A DNA stretch of 64,000 nucleotides from Pseudomonas fortuita (GCF_026898135.2 NZ_CP114035.2:3885501-3949500); one strand, 5' to 3'. Shown: positions 54,714 through 63,889, counted from the stretch's first letter. Numbers and translations are program-made. The notes: generated by a model from the sequence alone, not told the origin.

Positions 54714-55244
54714 TCACTTGGTCAGGCCATTATAGATCGACTCGCACGCTAGCCCAGCTATTCGGCTTCGCTCAAGCGCTGCTGCGCAGCTGCCCGCCAT
54801 TTGGTCAGCTTCTTCAAGCAATCCCCCGAGCACCACGACGGCAGAGGCTCCTGCCTGGCGGTGCTGGGCAGCGATGGTGTCGCAGGTGGCTCCGTGCCCG
54901 GCCCGCAGTCGGGAGATTTCACCCCGCAGCCCGCCAGCAGCAGACTCAGCAGCAGCGGTGCGGCCTCGGGCCAGTTCCAATTCTTTTCGTGCACTCTCGC
55001 CCTCCTCGTCCGCCAAAGCCTGGCGGCGCTGTTCTTCGGTTCTGGCCTGGGCCGCTGCGCGCCGGTCGCGCTCGGAAACCTCCAGTCGGTAGTCGGCCAG
55101 GGCCTTGTCGGATCGGGAGGCTTCGGCGCGCGCATCAGCTGCAGTACCATCAGCTATCACAACCCGGTACTGCTGGCCGCCGGCAACCAGTACCAGGGCG
55201 ATCAGCCACCAACACCAGGCCGGCACTGCGGCGAGCCAGGTCAT
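54714..55244 (-). CDS. i-spanin (Rz-like, DUF2514 type)
   Basis: 176 residues: one N-terminal membrane anchor (WLAAVPAWCWWLIALVLVAGG), then a long coiled-coil with many Arg/Glu/Ala, the layout of inner-membrane spanins. It overlaps the endolysin candidate stop by four bases (start side) and contains a second lysis gene in another frame. Acts in disruption of the outer membrane at the end of the lytic cycle. Confidence 0.82.
   Translation of the reverse strand: MTWLAAVPAWCWWLIALVLVAGGQQYRVVIADGTAADARAEASRSDKALADYRLEVSERDRRAAAQARTEEQRRQALADEEGESARKELELARGRTAAAESAAGGLRGEISRLRAGHGATCDTIAAQHRQAGASAVVVLGGLLEEADQMAGSCAAALERSRIAGLACESIYNGLTK
54758..54994 (-). CDS. embedded o-spanin (Rz1-like lipoprotein)
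   Basis: Frame-shifted gene wholly inside the i-spanin gene. A GTG at 54994 with GAGGAGG upstream begins a 78-residue protein: signal PEAAPLLLSLLLAGC gives a lipobox with the modified Cys near residue 23, followed by the Pro-rich linker GTEPPATPSLPST typical of Rz1. The nested Rz/Rz1 arrangement is classic for phage lysis cassettes. The longer in-frame extension upstream is not needed. Confidence 0.68.
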   Translation of the reverse strand: MHEKNWNWPEAAPLLLSLLLAGCGVKSPDCGPGTEPPATPSLPSTARQEPLPSWCSGDCLKKLTKWRAAAQQRLSEAE

Positions 55245-55678
55245 ACCAGCGCCCGCCGAATACCCTCGTCAATGATCGCGGGCGTGTACGGGTTTCCGCC
55301 GTTCTCGTGGATGATGATGCTGACGACCATCCCGCGGAGCGTGGCAGCATCCTTGATGTTTATCGGGTCGGTGGCGCGCACGCCTAGGCGCTTGGCCACG
55401 GCACCGGCGTAGGCCTGGGTGTCGTTTTCGTTGCTGGGCGCCCAGCGGCTGATGGTCTCGAGCACCGTGTCGATGCCCTTTCCGCCCACGCCCGGCATCC
55501 CATCCTTGCCTCGGTAATTGATCAGCAGCTTGCCCAGGGCGCGGATGCCGTTCTCGGGCGTGTCGAAGATAGCGAACCGGCCGCCAGGCTCCTTGCCGAT
55601 CTGGCCCTGCCAGTCGTTGCGTGGATTGAAATCGATGTTGCCGGGGTTCCGATTGCGGACGCCGCGGGGTGTGGTCAT
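55241..55678 (-). CDS. phage endolysin candidate (P5-like / transglycosylase-type)
   Basis: 145 residues. RGVRNRNPGNIDFNPRNDWQG near the N-terminus is the signature of structural protein P5/lysozyme-like proteins, and GGRFAIFDTPENGIRALGKLL follows. It has no signal peptide. Position directly before the spanins supports a cell-wall lysis role; the catalytic residue is not certain. Confidence 0.7.
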   Translation of the reverse strand: MTTPRGVRNRNPGNIDFNPRNDWQGQIGKEPGGRFAIFDTPENGIRALGKLLINYRGKDGMPGVGGKGIDTVLETISRWAPSNENDTQAYAGAVAKRLGVRATDPINIKDAATLRGMVVSIIIHENGGNPYTPAIIDEGIRRALV

Positions 55679-55692
55679 GGGTTTTCTCCAGA

Positions 55693-55721
55693 CGAAAAAA
55701 AGCCCGCGCGCGGCGGGCTCA
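55693..55721 (-). terminator. intrinsic terminator after the small tail gene
   Basis: Minus-strand GAGCCCGCCGCGCGCGGGCTTTTTTT, a GC stem followed by T7, 17 bases beyond the stop of the 256-residue tail protein gene. Confidence 0.82.
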
Positions 55722-55737
55722 ACGATCAGCAGGCCTG

Positions 55738-56508
55738 TCAGGCTGCAGCTGCTTCCATCAGCATTTTTTCGAGTGCAATCAGGTTGTCGCCAGAAAGCGC
55801 GGATTCGAAGGCGACAAAGGCGTTGGACGACATGGCCCGCGATACGACAGATGTCGAGGCACCGGCTACTCGGATAGCGCCCATGTTCACCTCAGGCATC
55901 AGGCCAAGGGTTTTCACCGTTTCGTTGGTGATCGACCACATTTCAGCCCCGTTGTAACGGATGCTGATCTTCCCTGCGGTTCGGTCGTAGATGAGGACGA
56001 ATGCGGTTAGTTTCGCGGCGCTGAGCTTCTGCGGCCAAGCGGCAGAGGTGACCTCTGACACGGTGATTGGCCCGATGTTGACCGTGATTGCCCCTGATCC
56101 GCCGGCGTTGGAGTAGATAACCCACGGTGCCGGGTTGTCAGTGGTCAGGCCCTGGGTGATGCTCCCAAGCCCAATGTGCAGGTCGCACACCAGGCCGATG
56201 GTGAAGGAGCCGGCAGTGTTGAACGAGGCCATGGTCAATGCTTGGGCCAGCGCATTCACCTTGTAGCCTTTCTTGCCGTTGATCATCGTCACGAAGTTGG
56301 CACTTGGAACCGAAGCACCGTAGGTCGGGATAACGGCATCAGTAATGCGGTCGAGAATTACACCGGTGGATACATCCCAGTCGAATAGGCCCGGCCAGTG
56401 CCGGCGCCCTTCAATGTTGGCCACATCGATTTCAGCCTGGGAGACGTCCAGCTTGGGGAACCCGGCAACGGAAGCAGAGCCAGGAAAAGTCAGAATAGAG
56501 CGGGCCAT
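55738..56508 (-). CDS. phage tail-associated hypothetical protein
   Basis: 256 residues from ATG 56508 with GGAG upstream, two bases after the tail-fibre gene. The chain is beta-rich with alternating hydrophobics (AGKISIRYNGAEMW, VIYSNAGGSGAITVNIGPITV), the pattern of a concanavalin/LamG-like binding domain; this suggests a receptor-binding or fibre-tip component. Confidence 0.6.
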   Translation of the reverse strand: MARSILTFPGSASVAGFPKLDVSQAEIDVANIEGRRHWPGLFDWDVSTGVILDRITDAVIPTYGASVPSANFVTMINGKKGYKVNALAQALTMASFNTAGSFTIGLVCDLHIGLGSITQGLTTDNPAPWVIYSNAGGSGAITVNIGPITVSEVTSAAWPQKLSAAKLTAFVLIYDRTAGKISIRYNGAEMWSITNETVKTLGLMPEVNMGAIRVAGASTSVVSRAMSSNAFVAFESALSGDNLIALEKMLMEAAAA

Positions 56509-56510
56509 CG

Positions 56511-58769
56511 TTAGAGCTCCAGGGCAAGGGAGAAGGCGCAAAGCCAGTTGAATAGGGGTTTGTTGTCGTACCGCGAGTAGTCACGCATGTCGGTGTCTCG
56601 GATGCAGCCGCGACGCCCAGACCCGTTTTGTGGGGAGCTGAGGGAAGGCTGTAGGGCGTAGGTCAACACGGTTCCCGCAGTGACGGCGGCAGCGGTGCCA
56701 ATCACCAAGGTTGCGCCATCGGCGCCAACTGCGACCGAGGTGATGGTTCCCGCAGAGAGCAGGAAACCGGCATTTCCGGGGTCTTTTACCGTTTCGGTGT
56801 CGAGCACCAGGTTGCCAATCGGCCCGGGAGTTCCGGCATTGCCGTTGGGCAGGTTGTTCATCTTGAGGGTGATCGTTGAACCCGACACCGAGGCCGAAGC
56901 CACCTTCAGCGGCTGCCACTTGCCGCTGACCTGGGTCAGTCGTTCCGCGCGGGCCTCCAGCTCGCCCATCTTGGCGTAGCCTTCGGCAAGCATGTGGTAG
57001 GTATCGAAGTAGCCATAGGCATACTTCGGCCCAACCATAACGATGTTCGGGTTATCGTTATGGGCCTGCAGCTGAGCCAGCGGAATAGCCGGGATGGTTC
57101 CGGTTTCACCGGTCAGCATCTGGGAGATGAACGCGACCGGTGGAACAGCCTGACCAGTAATCGCGACGATGTCGGTACGATAGTCGCTGATCCACTCGGC
57201 CAGCATCGCCACGTACTCGGCCTGGGTGGTGCTGATCTGGCTCTCGCCGTGCACGATCGACAGGCTCGGTACCTGGTAATCCCACCCGTTGGCGTCCGCG
57301 ATTGCCTTGGCTGCGGTGACGTGGGCAATTGCGTTGGTGTAGGTGGTAGTCCCCTTCTTCAGGCCGGCATACGCGGTACCACCAAGAGCCGAGATGCTGT
57401 AGAGCATCCGCGGGTCGATGGATGATGTGCGCTCATGCCAGCGCCGGTAGGCCAGCATGTAGGAAGACGCCGGGGTCTCCGCTGCAACGCCTGCCGCGTA
57501 CTCGCGGATCGGGTCAAGCGCAGTCGCGCCAACCCATGAAGTTGGCCGTGGCCCACCAGGCAGGGTGAATAGCTTGTCGGCATACCCGGCCAGCGTGTAT
57601 GGCGTGAACAGACGCCCTGTCTTCCCGTCGATAACGATCGTGCCGTTCGGGTCCAGGATGATCCCGCGCGAGCCCAGGGCGAGAGACTGCCCGGTGACCA
57701 GCTTATGCAGCAGTACCTGCCCATCGCGCAGGATGCGGCCATCCCTCACGATAGAATGTGGCTGTGGTGCACCACTGGTGGACTTGAGCGCCTTCACCAT
57801 GTCAAAGGCCACGGCCTGGGCCGCCAGCCAGGTACCGACAGAGGTAAGCTGTCGAGATCCCAGCGGACCGTACTCCCACACCTGGCCATCAACCAGTCCA
57901 GCCATGGTTTTCGGCGCAGGCTTCTGGTTCTGCTCTTCGATCACCTTCGCGTCATAGCTGGAGCTTGGCGTGATGCCCGAGGACTGCGCCCCAGATTGCA
58001 TCATTACCGACGATCCAGACATCACCAAGGTGTCGGCGGTGAAGTTTTTGCTGCGAGGCCGCTGCAGTGGAATCATGGGCAGAATCGGGGTGCTTCCGAG
58101 CATTGCGTTTGCGCCTCGGCGGTCTTGTGGGCCTCTTGGAACTTTCTGGTCGACTCCAAGCAGGACCTGGGCGCCGCCGACCCCGAAGATCAGCGGCGCA
58201 TTACCGGTTCTTTTCCCGCGAGGGCGGACCTGGGCGCTAACCAGCTTAAGGAGAGCCTTAATGTCGCTATCCAAAGCCATCTGAGGCGATGGCTTCACCC
58301 ATGCTCCCGATTCGGCATCCCATTGATAGAACCCATTCAGGGATGCAACCGGATCGGAGTGAACCCAAGCCAGCACGCCGTCGTACTTCGGCGTGTAGGC
58401 AAGCATCTCGGCGTAATCGTCGAAACCCTTGTTCCCAATATCCTCGCCTAGGTCAGCGGCGGTCTCCTCCATCTGGGAGATGGCAGCAGCCTCGGCAGCG
58501 TCCACGGCAGCGACGGACTCGTCTATATCCTCAATTCCGGCATCTGCCGCGGCGTTGACCCTGGCCTTGGCATCAGTCACCGTCGCCCCGATCTCGCTCT
58601 CGGCTGCCGTGGTCAGGTTGTGAAATTTTTGCCAGGTGACCCGCGGCCTGCCGAACCGGTCAAGGAACGAGTCCGCCGTGCTGTTCATCCCCTCGTCAAA
58701 GTTTGTCGAGTTGTCGAACAGGTCCCGTGGGTCGCTTGAACCGAGTGGGTTGTTGGTGTTGTTAGCCAT
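56511..58769 (-). CDS. tail-fibre protein with SGNH/sialate-esterase-like domain
   Basis: 752 residues from ATG 58769 (GGAG upstream). N-terminal attachment part with helices to about residue 110; the C-terminal half resembles an SGNH (SASA) esterase: VTGQSLALGSRG (GQS with nucleophile Ser), VHGESQ (HGE), and GYFDTYHMLAEG (Asp and His). Such domains deacetylate surface polysaccharide during phage adsorption. Catalytic triad inferred from pattern. Confidence 0.72.
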   Translation of the reverse strand: MANNTNNPLGSSDPRDLFDNSTNFDEGMNSTADSFLDRFGRPRVTWQKFHNLTTAAESEIGATVTDAKARVNAAADAGIEDIDESVAAVDAAEAAAISQMEETAADLGEDIGNKGFDDYAEMLAYTPKYDGVLAWVHSDPVASLNGFYQWDAESGAWVKPSPQMALDSDIKALLKLVSAQVRPRGKRTGNAPLIFGVGGAQVLLGVDQKVPRGPQDRRGANAMLGSTPILPMIPLQRPRSKNFTADTLVMSGSSVMMQSGAQSSGITPSSSYDAKVIEEQNQKPAPKTMAGLVDGQVWEYGPLGSRQLTSVGTWLAAQAVAFDMVKALKSTSGAPQPHSIVRDGRILRDGQVLLHKLVTGQSLALGSRGIILDPNGTIVIDGKTGRLFTPYTLAGYADKLFTLPGGPRPTSWVGATALDPIREYAAGVAAETPASSYMLAYRRWHERTSSIDPRMLYSISALGGTAYAGLKKGTTTYTNAIAHVTAAKAIADANGWDYQVPSLSIVHGESQISTTQAEYVAMLAEWISDYRTDIVAITGQAVPPVAFISQMLTGETGTIPAIPLAQLQAHNDNPNIVMVGPKYAYGYFDTYHMLAEGYAKMGELEARAERLTQVSGKWQPLKVASASVSGSTITLKMNNLPNGNAGTPGPIGNLVLDTETVKDPGNAGFLLSAGTITSVAVGADGATLVIGTAAAVTAGTVLTYALQPSLSSPQNGSGRRGCIRDTDMRDYSRYDNKPLFNWLCAFSLALEL

Positions 58770-58785
58770 GTTTTCTCCGGGCACA

Positions 58786-58806
58786 AAAAAGCCCGCACTT
58801 GGCGGG
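58786..58806 (-). terminator. intrinsic terminator after the tail-tip gene
   Basis: AAAAAAGCCCGC-ACTT-GGCGGGC; on the minus strand the stem is followed by six T, 20 bases beyond the tail-tip stop codon. Confidence 0.82.
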
Positions 58807-58825
58807 CATGCTCGTCAGGGTCCGG

Positions 58826-61800
58826 TCAGGCCGGCGGGAATTGGTCGTCGTAGGTGTAAACGCGGGCGTCGTAGGGCATGCCCTTCATTGCCACGTTGCC
58901 GTTGGCGGGGTCTGAACTCGTGATCAGCGTCGGGTAGGCCCAGCGCGAGGCTGGGCCGAACAGGATGTGCGGCGGCTCAAGCGGGCCATCCACCACGGGC
59001 ACAAAGTCCAGCGCTGCGACCGATGCGGTGTAATCGTCAACTCGAACTGCATCCCACGGCCCAGACAGTGTTCCATCCAGCCGCCGTATGCCTATCAGGT
59101 TGGCCTCGGTGAAAGACCAGTCCAGCGGCTCGGAGCTGTGTAGCAAGGTTCCCGACCCGATTACCGAGAAGTCCAGCAGGATCGCGCTCTGGCAACGCTT
59201 AGGGGCGTCGTCCGCAACGGCTGCAAAGCTCAGGTAGCCGCTGTTGCTGCCGTCCATTTCGGTTTCCCAGGTGTAGATGTCCGTCCGAAACTTCTGGTGG
59301 CCACGCCGGCGCATGCCGACCCGCCATGCCCTGGCCCTGTCGCTGACTCCAGGCATCTTGATCTTCTCGACCTTGGTGCCGAGGTCGCCTGGCCAGCGGC
59401 ACTCGACCGTCTCCCACGCCCAGGTGGTGCGAGAGAAGAACTCCACATCCACCCCGTCGAAGTCGTTGATCGACGGCATGGCGCCGCTGATCTTCAGCAT
59501 CTTGGTCATATTCTGGGGTGAGTAGGTCTGGGTTTTCGGGCCGTAGGTCACGTCGAACGCGGCCCGGGCGCTATCCCGAACCGGACGCAGCAGGCCCCGG
59601 AATGTGACCAGCTCAGCGAATCCGCACGCCAGCGCGTTGTTGATCATGTCCTTGACGGTGATCGTCGAATCCAGCGTTTCGTCGTAGGTGTCGCCGCGGG
59701 CCACGCAGATGTTGTGGAAGGCCTGCCACTCGGGCAGGTCCAGGTCATCATCCGTGTACCCGCGCTGCTTCAGCTGGTAAATGCACCATGGCACGATGTC
59801 GCGGTTAGGCCCGGTACCACCCTCCATCAGTGGCAGGATTCGGGTGGCCTCGACGCTGACCTGGCTTTCCGACTGCGCTGATAGCCGGTCACCACCCCGG
59901 ATATTGCAGGTCATCACAGTGAGGCCTGGATAGCTGGTGGGCGAGTTCTGCATCCGTCCCCGCAGGTCCGTCCAGGTGGCGTCATCCCGCGCTTCATCGT
60001 TGATACGTCCAGGTCGGTCCACATACTGCTTACGGACGCGGGCCTCAGCGCGCATTGCGTACGGCAGCGTGATGCGCTGCGTGAAGCCCTGGGCATCCAG
60101 CGAGCCGCCGACGTTCACGTACTGGATCTGCGTCCAGGCACCGGCCACGTCCAAATCGCGGTACTCGAACACGTAGTAGGTCGGAATCTCGTATATCTGC
60201 CCTTCCCGGCCGATACCAGCCAAGCCGTTGGCGTAGGTGACCGTCCACTCCAGTTCGGTGACCTTCTCGTTTTCCGGGCAGCAGGCAAATGGCCCCCGGT
60301 ATCCGCCCTGCAGGTTTGAAGCGTCCAGCGTAATGAGGCCATTGACCGTCTGCATGGCGTTGAATCCAGGCCATCCCGCATCGGTCGAGCCGGACGAGGT
60401 CAGACGCTCCACCTCGAGCAGGCTCGTGCTGAAGGCCGTGATCCGGTAACGCAGCCCGCGTGGGCCGATGGTTGCCAGCCCCTGCCCCAGCGCCAAGCCA
60501 ACGACCGGCGAACCACCATCATAATCCAGCGTCATTTCCGCTGGCTGCTCCGGAGTGCCGCTGGTGGTTGCGGTGCCAGTGACCCCTACCGGCGAGGAGC
60601 CGAGGATCGTTGAAGCACCGGTGGCAGAGATGGCCTGGCCACTAAACGGTGTCAATTCCACGAAACGCAACCGACCACTGCTCTGCTGCGCCTCGAACGG
60701 CAACCCGCTGAGCTGAGTGTTCAGCGCTGATACCAGGCCGGTCAGATCGGTTGTGGCCGTGTTAAGCGTGACGGGATAGGTAGAGCTGCCGCGCACCAGG
60801 TTGAACGTGAGTGGCGTGACATTGAAGTCGTAGCGGGTTGGCGCCGCCGATCCGGTGCGTGTCGATGCTGTGCCAGGATTGGCCGGTACCGCCGGTGTGT
60901 ATGGAGTGTAGCTGTGCACCACGTACAGGCCCGCGTTCGCACCGGCTACCTCGATGAGCATGCCCGCCGTGGGGTTCAACATTTCCAGCGGGCCACGGAT
61001 GATGTCGCGCCCGGCGCCGCCATCGATCACCGTGTAGGTGTATGGCGAGAGCACGCGGATGATGATCCCATTCGACCAGTCGGCCGGGAACTGGCCGGAA
61101 CCGGCCGGCACGCTGATCGTGTCGCCAACAAACTGGTACGCCGATGCCGTGGCCGACCTGGTGAGGTCGGTGGCCATGGTCAGTTCCAGGCCGGCCGACC
61201 CACTGGAGCTGGCCCCGACCTCGGGCACGTTGAACCAGTTGATGTGCGCGGGATCGGCCGACAGATCAGCGCCTGGCGGGTAGATGGTGAAGGTCGCGTC
61301 TGACCCCAGGGAGATCAGCGGGGTCTCACCCACCTTGACCTTGGCCAGCGGGACATCGTACTCGCCCTCGCCGATGTACAGCAGCATTTCCACCCGCTGG
61401 TCACGCGGTGCGACATGCGCCCGGCGGGGCTGGGCCAGGTAGGACGGATAGACCCGCTGGTGCCCTGCGATCTGGCGCACCGGCTCGCCCAGCTTGACCT
61501 TGTTGCCCTTGGCGCTGGCTTCGGTCAGGGGGTCGCCCTGCTGAGTGCCGGCACTGGAAGGCATGCCAGGCATCTTGGGCATGATCGACTTCAGCACCGC
61601 CTTGGCGCCTTTGAACAAGGCGAAGGTGATGGAGAATGGGTCGGTGCCCTTTGGCTCGCGGTAGATCTGCAGCAGGTCGGCAGGCTTGAACTTCACCTTG
61701 TGCCACAGGCGCTGCTCGATCACCTCATCGTTTAGGACAACGCTGATCGGCGGGCTTTCGCGACGCTCATACGAAGGGGCCAGGGACTTCAGCCACTCCT

Positions 61801-61879
61801 CGATCGACATGCGGCGGTCGGTCTTCCAGGTGCCGAGCGGCGCGGTGTCACTGAGCTTGTTCGGGTAGAACTCGATCAC
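58826..61879 (-). CDS. tail-tip / host-specificity protein (TipJ, J-like)
   Basis: 1017 residues from GTG 61879 (AAGGTGG eight bases upstream); a longer frame to 61942 exists within the NlpC gene. The order of features matches TipJ-family central tail hub proteins: an N-terminal domain with EVIEQRLWHKVKFKPADL, repeated beta-rich modules, then fibronectin-like and TipJ segments (CNIRGGDRLSAQSESQVSV, NICVARGDTYDETLDSTITV). Forms the tail tip that contacts the host. Confidence 0.82.
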   Translation of the reverse strand: MIEFYPNKLSDTAPLGTWKTDRRMSIEEWLKSLAPSYERRESPPISVVLNDEVIEQRLWHKVKFKPADLLQIYREPKGTDPFSITFALFKGAKAVLKSIMPKMPGMPSSAGTQQGDPLTEASAKGNKVKLGEPVRQIAGHQRVYPSYLAQPRRAHVAPRDQRVEMLLYIGEGEYDVPLAKVKVGETPLISLGSDATFTIYPPGADLSADPAHINWFNVPEVGASSSGSAGLELTMATDLTRSATASAYQFVGDTISVPAGSGQFPADWSNGIIIRVLSPYTYTVIDGGAGRDIIRGPLEMLNPTAGMLIEVAGANAGLYVVHSYTPYTPAVPANPGTASTRTGSAAPTRYDFNVTPLTFNLVRGSSTYPVTLNTATTDLTGLVSALNTQLSGLPFEAQQSSGRLRFVELTPFSGQAISATGASTILGSSPVGVTGTATTSGTPEQPAEMTLDYDGGSPVVGLALGQGLATIGPRGLRYRITAFSTSLLEVERLTSSGSTDAGWPGFNAMQTVNGLITLDASNLQGGYRGPFACCPENEKVTELEWTVTYANGLAGIGREGQIYEIPTYYVFEYRDLDVAGAWTQIQYVNVGGSLDAQGFTQRITLPYAMRAEARVRKQYVDRPGRINDEARDDATWTDLRGRMQNSPTSYPGLTVMTCNIRGGDRLSAQSESQVSVEATRILPLMEGGTGPNRDIVPWCIYQLKQRGYTDDDLDLPEWQAFHNICVARGDTYDETLDSTITVKDMINNALACGFAELVTFRGLLRPVRDSARAAFDVTYGPKTQTYSPQNMTKMLKISGAMPSINDFDGVDVEFFSRTTWAWETVECRWPGDLGTKVEKIKMPGVSDRARAWRVGMRRRGHQKFRTDIYTWETEMDGSNSGYLSFAAVADDAPKRCQSAILLDFSVIGSGTLLHSSEPLDWSFTEANLIGIRRLDGTLSGPWDAVRVDDYTASVAALDFVPVVDGPLEPPHILFGPASRWAYPTLITSSDPANGNVAMKGMPYDARVYTYDDQFPPA

Positions 61880-62252
61880 GGTAATAGACCACCTTGGGAT
61901 GAGCGGCTTCGAACTCGCCGGTTGTCCGGAGGCATGCGCCACCGGGGTTTGTGTCCAGCACCTTCAGCCGGCCCTCGCTTTCCACCACCACGCCTACGTG
62001 CAGGCACAGCGCGCCGCGGAACACGGCGGCGATCGCGCCAGGCTCGGGCGCGCATTCCTCCATGCCCTGGCGCAGGTCGTGATAGGCCTCGGTGTTGGCC
62101 CTGAGCTTGTTCTTGCCCACGGCTCCCAAGCTCGGCAGCAGCGGCAGACCGAACACCTGGTGGCGGACTGCAATGCACAGCCCCCAGCAATCGAAGGCAA
62201 TAGGCCCCCGTGCACCCTCGCGATAAGGGGCGCGCATGAATTTGTCGATCAT
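61848..62252 (-). CDS. NlpC/P60-family tail assembly peptidase
   Basis: 134 residues. The catalytic Cys is in FDCWGLCIAVR, the His in LHVGVVVESEG. Equivalent to the phage tail protein K family, placed just before the J-like gene. Overlaps TipJ's start by 32 bases and follows the DUF1833 stop closely. Confidence 0.85.
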   Translation of the reverse strand: MIDKFMRAPYREGARGPIAFDCWGLCIAVRHQVFGLPLLPSLGAVGKNKLRANTEAYHDLRQGMEECAPEPGAIAAVFRGALCLHVGVVVESEGRLKVLDTNPGGACLRTTGEFEAAHPKVVYYRDRVLPEQAQ

Positions 62253-62254
62253 GG

Positions 62255-62734
62255 TTAGAGGTACGTCAGGCCAGGTGCCAAGGATGGGGTCAGGACGGTG
62301 CGCAGACCGTTGGTGTTGAGCAGGTCGAAGAAGCCGGCGGTGAGCTTGGCCACGTCGTCCTCATACTCCCGGCTGAGCAGCGTCATGCGGTACCGCTCCT
62401 GCGGAAAAGACAGGTCTTCCGCCAGGTAGCGCCGGAAGGTGATGATGAAGCGCTTGTCGGCAGCCTTGGCCGCCTCCACCACCTCCTGCACCTCGCCGGT
62501 TACGTTGTCCAAGCCAAGCACCAGGTTCTGGAACGCGCTGTTGTCGTTCCTGGGCAGGGCCAAGTCCATGGCCATCGCTATGAAGGTCAGCGTGCGGCCG
62601 TCCTCGGTGGTGCACACCCGGTCTTCCCAGCCCGAGCAGTAGAGGTGGGAGACAGTGCCACCCTCCTCCCGCGCCTCGATGGTGTCGACCAGCTCGCCTC
62701 TGCCCGAGGCATAACACTCCTCGATCAGGCTCAT
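62255..62734 (-). CDS. DUF1833 phage tail protein
   Basis: 159 residues with the beta-rich DUF1833 pattern (VSHLYCSGWEDRVC, LTFIAMAMDLALPRNDNS). DUF1833 members are minor tail proteins that lie immediately before the NlpC/P60 gene in siphophages. Start overlaps the next upstream gene by four bases. Confidence 0.8.
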   Translation of the reverse strand: MSLIEECYASGRGELVDTIEAREEGGTVSHLYCSGWEDRVCTTEDGRTLTFIAMAMDLALPRNDNSAFQNLVLGLDNVTGEVQEVVEAAKAADKRFIITFRRYLAEDLSFPQERYRMTLLSREYEDDVAKLTAGFFDLLNTNGLRTVLTPSLAPGLTYL

Positions 62735-63189
62735 GCTTCAGGCCACTCCCTGTTGATCGCCAAGTCGATGATGTCTTTGTTCAGCCAGAACTGCGGGAAC
62801 TGCTCCCAACCCTCTGGAATAAGTTCTCGTTTCTTGAGCTCAGCTCCGATGGAGTAACGCCACCGCTTTATCTGCGTCAGTTCTACCCTGCCGTAGATCC
62901 CAGTGAAGTGAATCGGATACTTCTTGAAACCAGCCGGTAACTGGAGCGGCATTTCCAGCCACTCCATTCCCTCATTCAGGGTTCTCGAATACCATGCCTC
63001 GAAAAAGCCGGCCTCAGCTTCACTGAAGTTGAAGTTCAGCGTCAGCGCTGAAGGCACGTAACTACTTATCTTTCGGTAGCGGCGTCTGCCAGTCACCATT
63101 GGGGTAGCTCGTATAGGGTCGACTGTCGTGTAGCCATACCCATCTTGCAGCGGAAGTGGCAATTCTGCCGGGTATTGAATCATTGCCAT
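62731..63189 (-). CDS. phage tail hypothetical protein
   Basis: 152 residues (IQYPAELPLPLQDGYGY, then GMEWLEMPLQLPAGF and HFTGIYGRVEL). It occupies the position of the minor tail protein between the tape-measure region and DUF1833 in siphophages. Two start methionines at residues 1 and 3; TGAGGA supports the first. Confidence 0.7.
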   Translation of the reverse strand: MAMIQYPAELPLPLQDGYGYTTVDPIRATPMVTGRRRYRKISSYVPSALTLNFNFSEAEAGFFEAWYSRTLNEGMEWLEMPLQLPAGFKKYPIHFTGIYGRVELTQIKRWRYSIGAELKKRELIPEGWEQFPQFWLNKDIIDLAINREWPEA

Positions 63190-63209
63190 TCCTCAGCTGA
63201 GGTTTGCGT

Positions 63210-63356
63210 TTAGGTGAGAGGGCTGAGGCCCAGCGCTTCTTCAATGCGGGCAAGGCGCCGCTGCAGCAGAAGCTCTTTCTCGTCGGGCTGAGAGGGCTCA
63301 GGGTCGGGCACAGTGGCGCCCGGCCCGTTCTCGGCCTCTTCGGTTTCGGTAGTCAT
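63210..63356 (-). CDS. 48-residue phage protein
   Basis: Short gene: ATG 63356, stop 63210. Acidic N-terminus with TETEEAENGPGATVPDPEPS, then a basic helical end (ELLLQRRLARIEEALGL). Probably a tail-associated or assembly-adaptor protein. It is too short for many gene callers, but composition and co-linear position are consistent. Confidence 0.5.
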   Translation of the reverse strand: MTTETEEAENGPGATVPDPEPSQPDEKELLLQRRLARIEEALGLSPLT

Positions 63357-63412
63357 AAACTGCTCTCAGATTGGGCTTGGAGAGAATGTGGTATGAGCTG
63401 AACAGCGCCCAT

Positions 63413-63437
63413 AAAAAAGCCCCGCTTTAACGGGGCT
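63413..63437 (-). terminator. intrinsic terminator after the GvpU-like gene
   Basis: Minus-strand AGCCCCG-TTAAAG-CGGGGCT followed by TTTTTAT, just beyond the stop at 63443. Confidence 0.8.
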
Positions 63438-63442
63438 TCTGC

Positions 63443-63889
63443 TTACTCCTTGGCCATCAACTGTCCAAGGCTGTATCCGGTGATTTGGCTGATTCGCCCG
63501 CGCCACGCAGGACCATTATGCTTTGACGATGGGATCTGTCCGGACGGGCTCCAGAACTTCGCATCAAGCAGATGAATGAATGCCGTGTTATGCGCTGGGC
63601 TATCGGAGGGCTCGTAGTAAGAGCCTCCCATCTCACGGAAGAATTTCCGCGTGGCGTCTTTGCCTTCTTCTTTGACGCCTTTCACAATTTCCTCTGTGTA
63701 GGCGTCAAAGAACTTACTACCGGAAACAAGCATGCCGGAAATCAGGCCTCCACCAACCCAAAGGGTTATAGGGATAGTGAAATCCTGCGTGCGGTTGGCA
63801 TGAGTCACCAGGTGCTGCAGCAGCCAATCCCGGTCAATGTTGTCCGAAATTGGCTCTAGAGGGGCAAGCTTTGAAGATTCCTGTTCCAT
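63443..63889 (-). CDS. GvpU-like accessory protein
   Basis: 148 residues. The central block FTIPITLWVGGGLISGMLVSGSKFFDAY is strongly reminiscent of gas-vesicle accessory protein GvpU (ITL..GG...SG.L.SG..YF). No other gas-vesicle gene is present, so the name is by sequence pattern only; in this prophage it is monocistronic with its own terminator, an accessory (moron-type) gene layout. Confidence 0.55.
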   Translation of the reverse strand: MEQESSKLAPLEPISDNIDRDWLLQHLVTHANRTQDFTIPITLWVGGGLISGMLVSGSKFFDAYTEEIVKGVKEEGKDATRKFFREMGGSYYEPSDSPAHNTAFIHLLDAKFWSPSGQIPSSKHNGPAWRGRISQITGYSLGQLMAKE

